Program-made: the position numbers and the translations under genes | Notes under the pieces: model-generated | Database searches by the model: none | The model's input: the letters and a program-made list of their open reading frames with translations, nothing else | What the model was told of the DNA's origin: nothing | In this document: one piece after another, positions 4,927 to 5,656 of the stretch | How the letters are laid out: every line of letters begins with the position of its first letter | How positions within the stretch are numbered: position 1 is the first letter of the stretch | Assembly (NCBI GenBank): GCA_905233295.1 | Contig: CAJODX010000072.1 | Span: 1-5,656, forward strand | Length of the DNA stretch: 5,656 nt | Origin: an uncultured Synergistales bacterium | GTDB taxonomy: Bacteria; Synergistota; Synergistia; Synergistales; Aminobacteriaceae | Direction: 5' to 3'

Positions 4927-5656
4927 TTGAAACTTAAAACCGCATTATTATTAACGATGTTTGTCTGTGCGTTGTTTGCCGGTGTTGCAACAGCCGCAGG
5001 GCTTCCCAGCGTTGATGATCTCAAAGGCGCAGTCAAAGACACTGTTAAAGAAGCTGTCAAAGAAGGCGTAAAGGAAGCCATCGCCGAAGCCGCGAAAGAA
5101 CCTGAAAAGAAAGAAGCCGACTTTCATATCGGTATCGTAACAGGAACAGTCTCACAGAGTGAAGATGATCTCCGCGGTGCTGAGTTAATGATTAAAATGT
5201 ACGGAGACTCAGCCAACGGCGGTATGATTACGCACATTACATATCCTGACAATTTCCCTTCAGAGCAGGAAACAACGATAAGCCAGATTGTCGGACTTGC
5301 TGACGATCCTAAAATGAAAGTCATCGTTGTTAATCAGGCCGTTCCGGGAACAGCGGAAGCCTTCAGAAGAGTTCGTGAAAAACGCAGCGATATTCTTTTG
5401 CTTGCAGGCGAACCTCACGAAGATCCCGCTGTAATTTCAGAGGGTGCAGACATTGCGACTCACACTGACCACATTGGAAGAGGTTACACAATTCCTCTCG
5501 GTGCTAAAAAAATGGGCGCAAAAACTTTCGTGCATATTTCATTCCCTCGCCACATGAGCTATGAGACTCTTGGACTTAGAAGACAAATTATGGAAGAGGC
5601 TTGCAATGATTTAGGGATTAAATTTGTATTTGAGACAGCTCCGGATCCTACAAGCG
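4927..5656 (+). CDS. Secreted DUF3798 periplasmic-binding-like protein, 3' end missing
   Basis: The frame is open from TTG 4927 to the window edge, 243 codons with no stop. Residues 1-24 form a Sec signal peptide (MKLKTALLLTMFVCALFAGV, then ATAA at the cleavage site). C14 lies inside the hydrophobic core and is not in a proper lipobox, so it is probably not a lipoprotein. Residues 32-59 are a Lys/Glu/Ala tetrapeptide repeat, likely a charged helical tether. The DUF3798 domain starts at about 65 with FHIGIVTGTVSQSEDDLRGA, followed by YPDNF, QETTISQIVGLADDP, VVNQAVPGT, and SFPRHMSYETLGLRR with TAPDPTS at the edge. I recall the family as uncharacterised with a type-I periplasmic-binding-protein-like fold and a usual length of about 350-400 residues, so roughly the last third is missing. 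The ligand is unknown. It follows the exported nucleosidase by 81 bases and probably has its own promoter at 4863-4868. Confidence 0.88.
   Translation, partial: MKLKTALLLTMFVCALFAGVATAAGLPSVDDLKGAVKDTVKEAVKEGVKEAIAEAAKEPEKKEADFHIGIVTGTVSQSEDDLRGAELMIKMYGDSANGGMITHITYPDNFPSEQETTISQIVGLADDPKMKVIVVNQAVPGTAEAFRRVREKRSDILLLAGEPHEDPAVISEGADIATHTDHIGRGYTIPLGAKKMGAKTFVHISFPRHMSYETLGLRRQIMEEACNDLGIKFVFETAPDPTS
5020..5103 (+). repeat. 12-bp imperfect tandem repeat (seven units)
   Basis: Seven consecutive in-frame 12-base units start at 5020, 5032, 5044, 5056, 5068, 5080 and 5092, approximately GTNAARGAAGCY. They encode LKGA, VKDT, VKEA, VKEG, VKEA, IAEA and AKEP. The period of four residues gives a charged helix between the signal peptide and the binding domain. 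Outer units are degenerate, which suggests expansion followed by drift; copy number may vary between strains. Confidence 0.65.

Noticed and set aside
5124..5324. Minus-strand frame opposite the DUF3798 domain
   Set aside because: The plus strand here encodes the most conserved DUF3798 motifs; the reverse frame has no support.
458..5656. A defence or toxin-antitoxin island
   Set aside because: The NYN nuclease suggested this, but its neighbours (TPR, LUD, MTAN and DUF3798) are metabolic or envelope-type, with no antitoxin, sensor or mobile-element genes.

Overview
The window is A+T-rich bacterial DNA with short gaps, long A-tracts and TTG initiation codons. Four of the five plus-strand genes appear to start at TTG, each preceded by a run of T. 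Two exported proteins with Sec signal peptides and a DUF3798-type protein suggest an anaerobic, low-GC gut-type bacterium. Synergistota, Negativicutes, Fusobacteria and Clostridia are all plausible, because DUF3798 is, as I recall, common in such groups. The lineage cannot be fixed from this window.

Layout. On the left (1-123), the 5' end of an unrecognised minus-strand gene runs off the edge, with a good ribosome binding site at 133-138. A 334-base divergent intergenic region (124-457) follows. It holds A-tract palindromes, a small GAAA-loop hairpin, a repeated 8-mer and a TATAAT box just before the first plus-strand gene. Five plus-strand genes then follow: a membrane-anchored TPR protein with a very acidic N-terminal region (458-1867); a LUD-domain (LutC/YkgG, DUF162) protein (1874-2512, 6 bases after the previous stop); a NYN/PIN-type putative ribonuclease with a large unrecognised N-terminal region (2573-4045); a 5'-methylthioadenosine/S-adenosylhomocysteine nucleosidase carrying a signal peptide (4072-4845); and the 5' portion of a secreted DUF3798 periplasmic-binding-like protein (4927 to the right edge), with a TATAAT box in its leader.

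How they fit together. Spacing (6, 60, 26 and 81 bases) allows the first four genes to be one transcript, with the DUF3798 gene probably having its own promoter. No shared pathway is evident for the TPR, LUD and NYN genes. The last two genes both encode exported proteins and could act together outside the cytoplasm, for example the nucleosidase releasing adenine and a thio-sugar while the DUF3798 protein binds a small ligand; this is inference only. There are no tRNA or rRNA genes, CRISPR arrays, insertion sequences or convincing intrinsic terminators. The points most worth following up are the exported nucleosidase, the NYN protein's unknown N-terminal domain, the bitopic acidic TPR protein, and the tandem-repeat tether in the DUF3798 protein.
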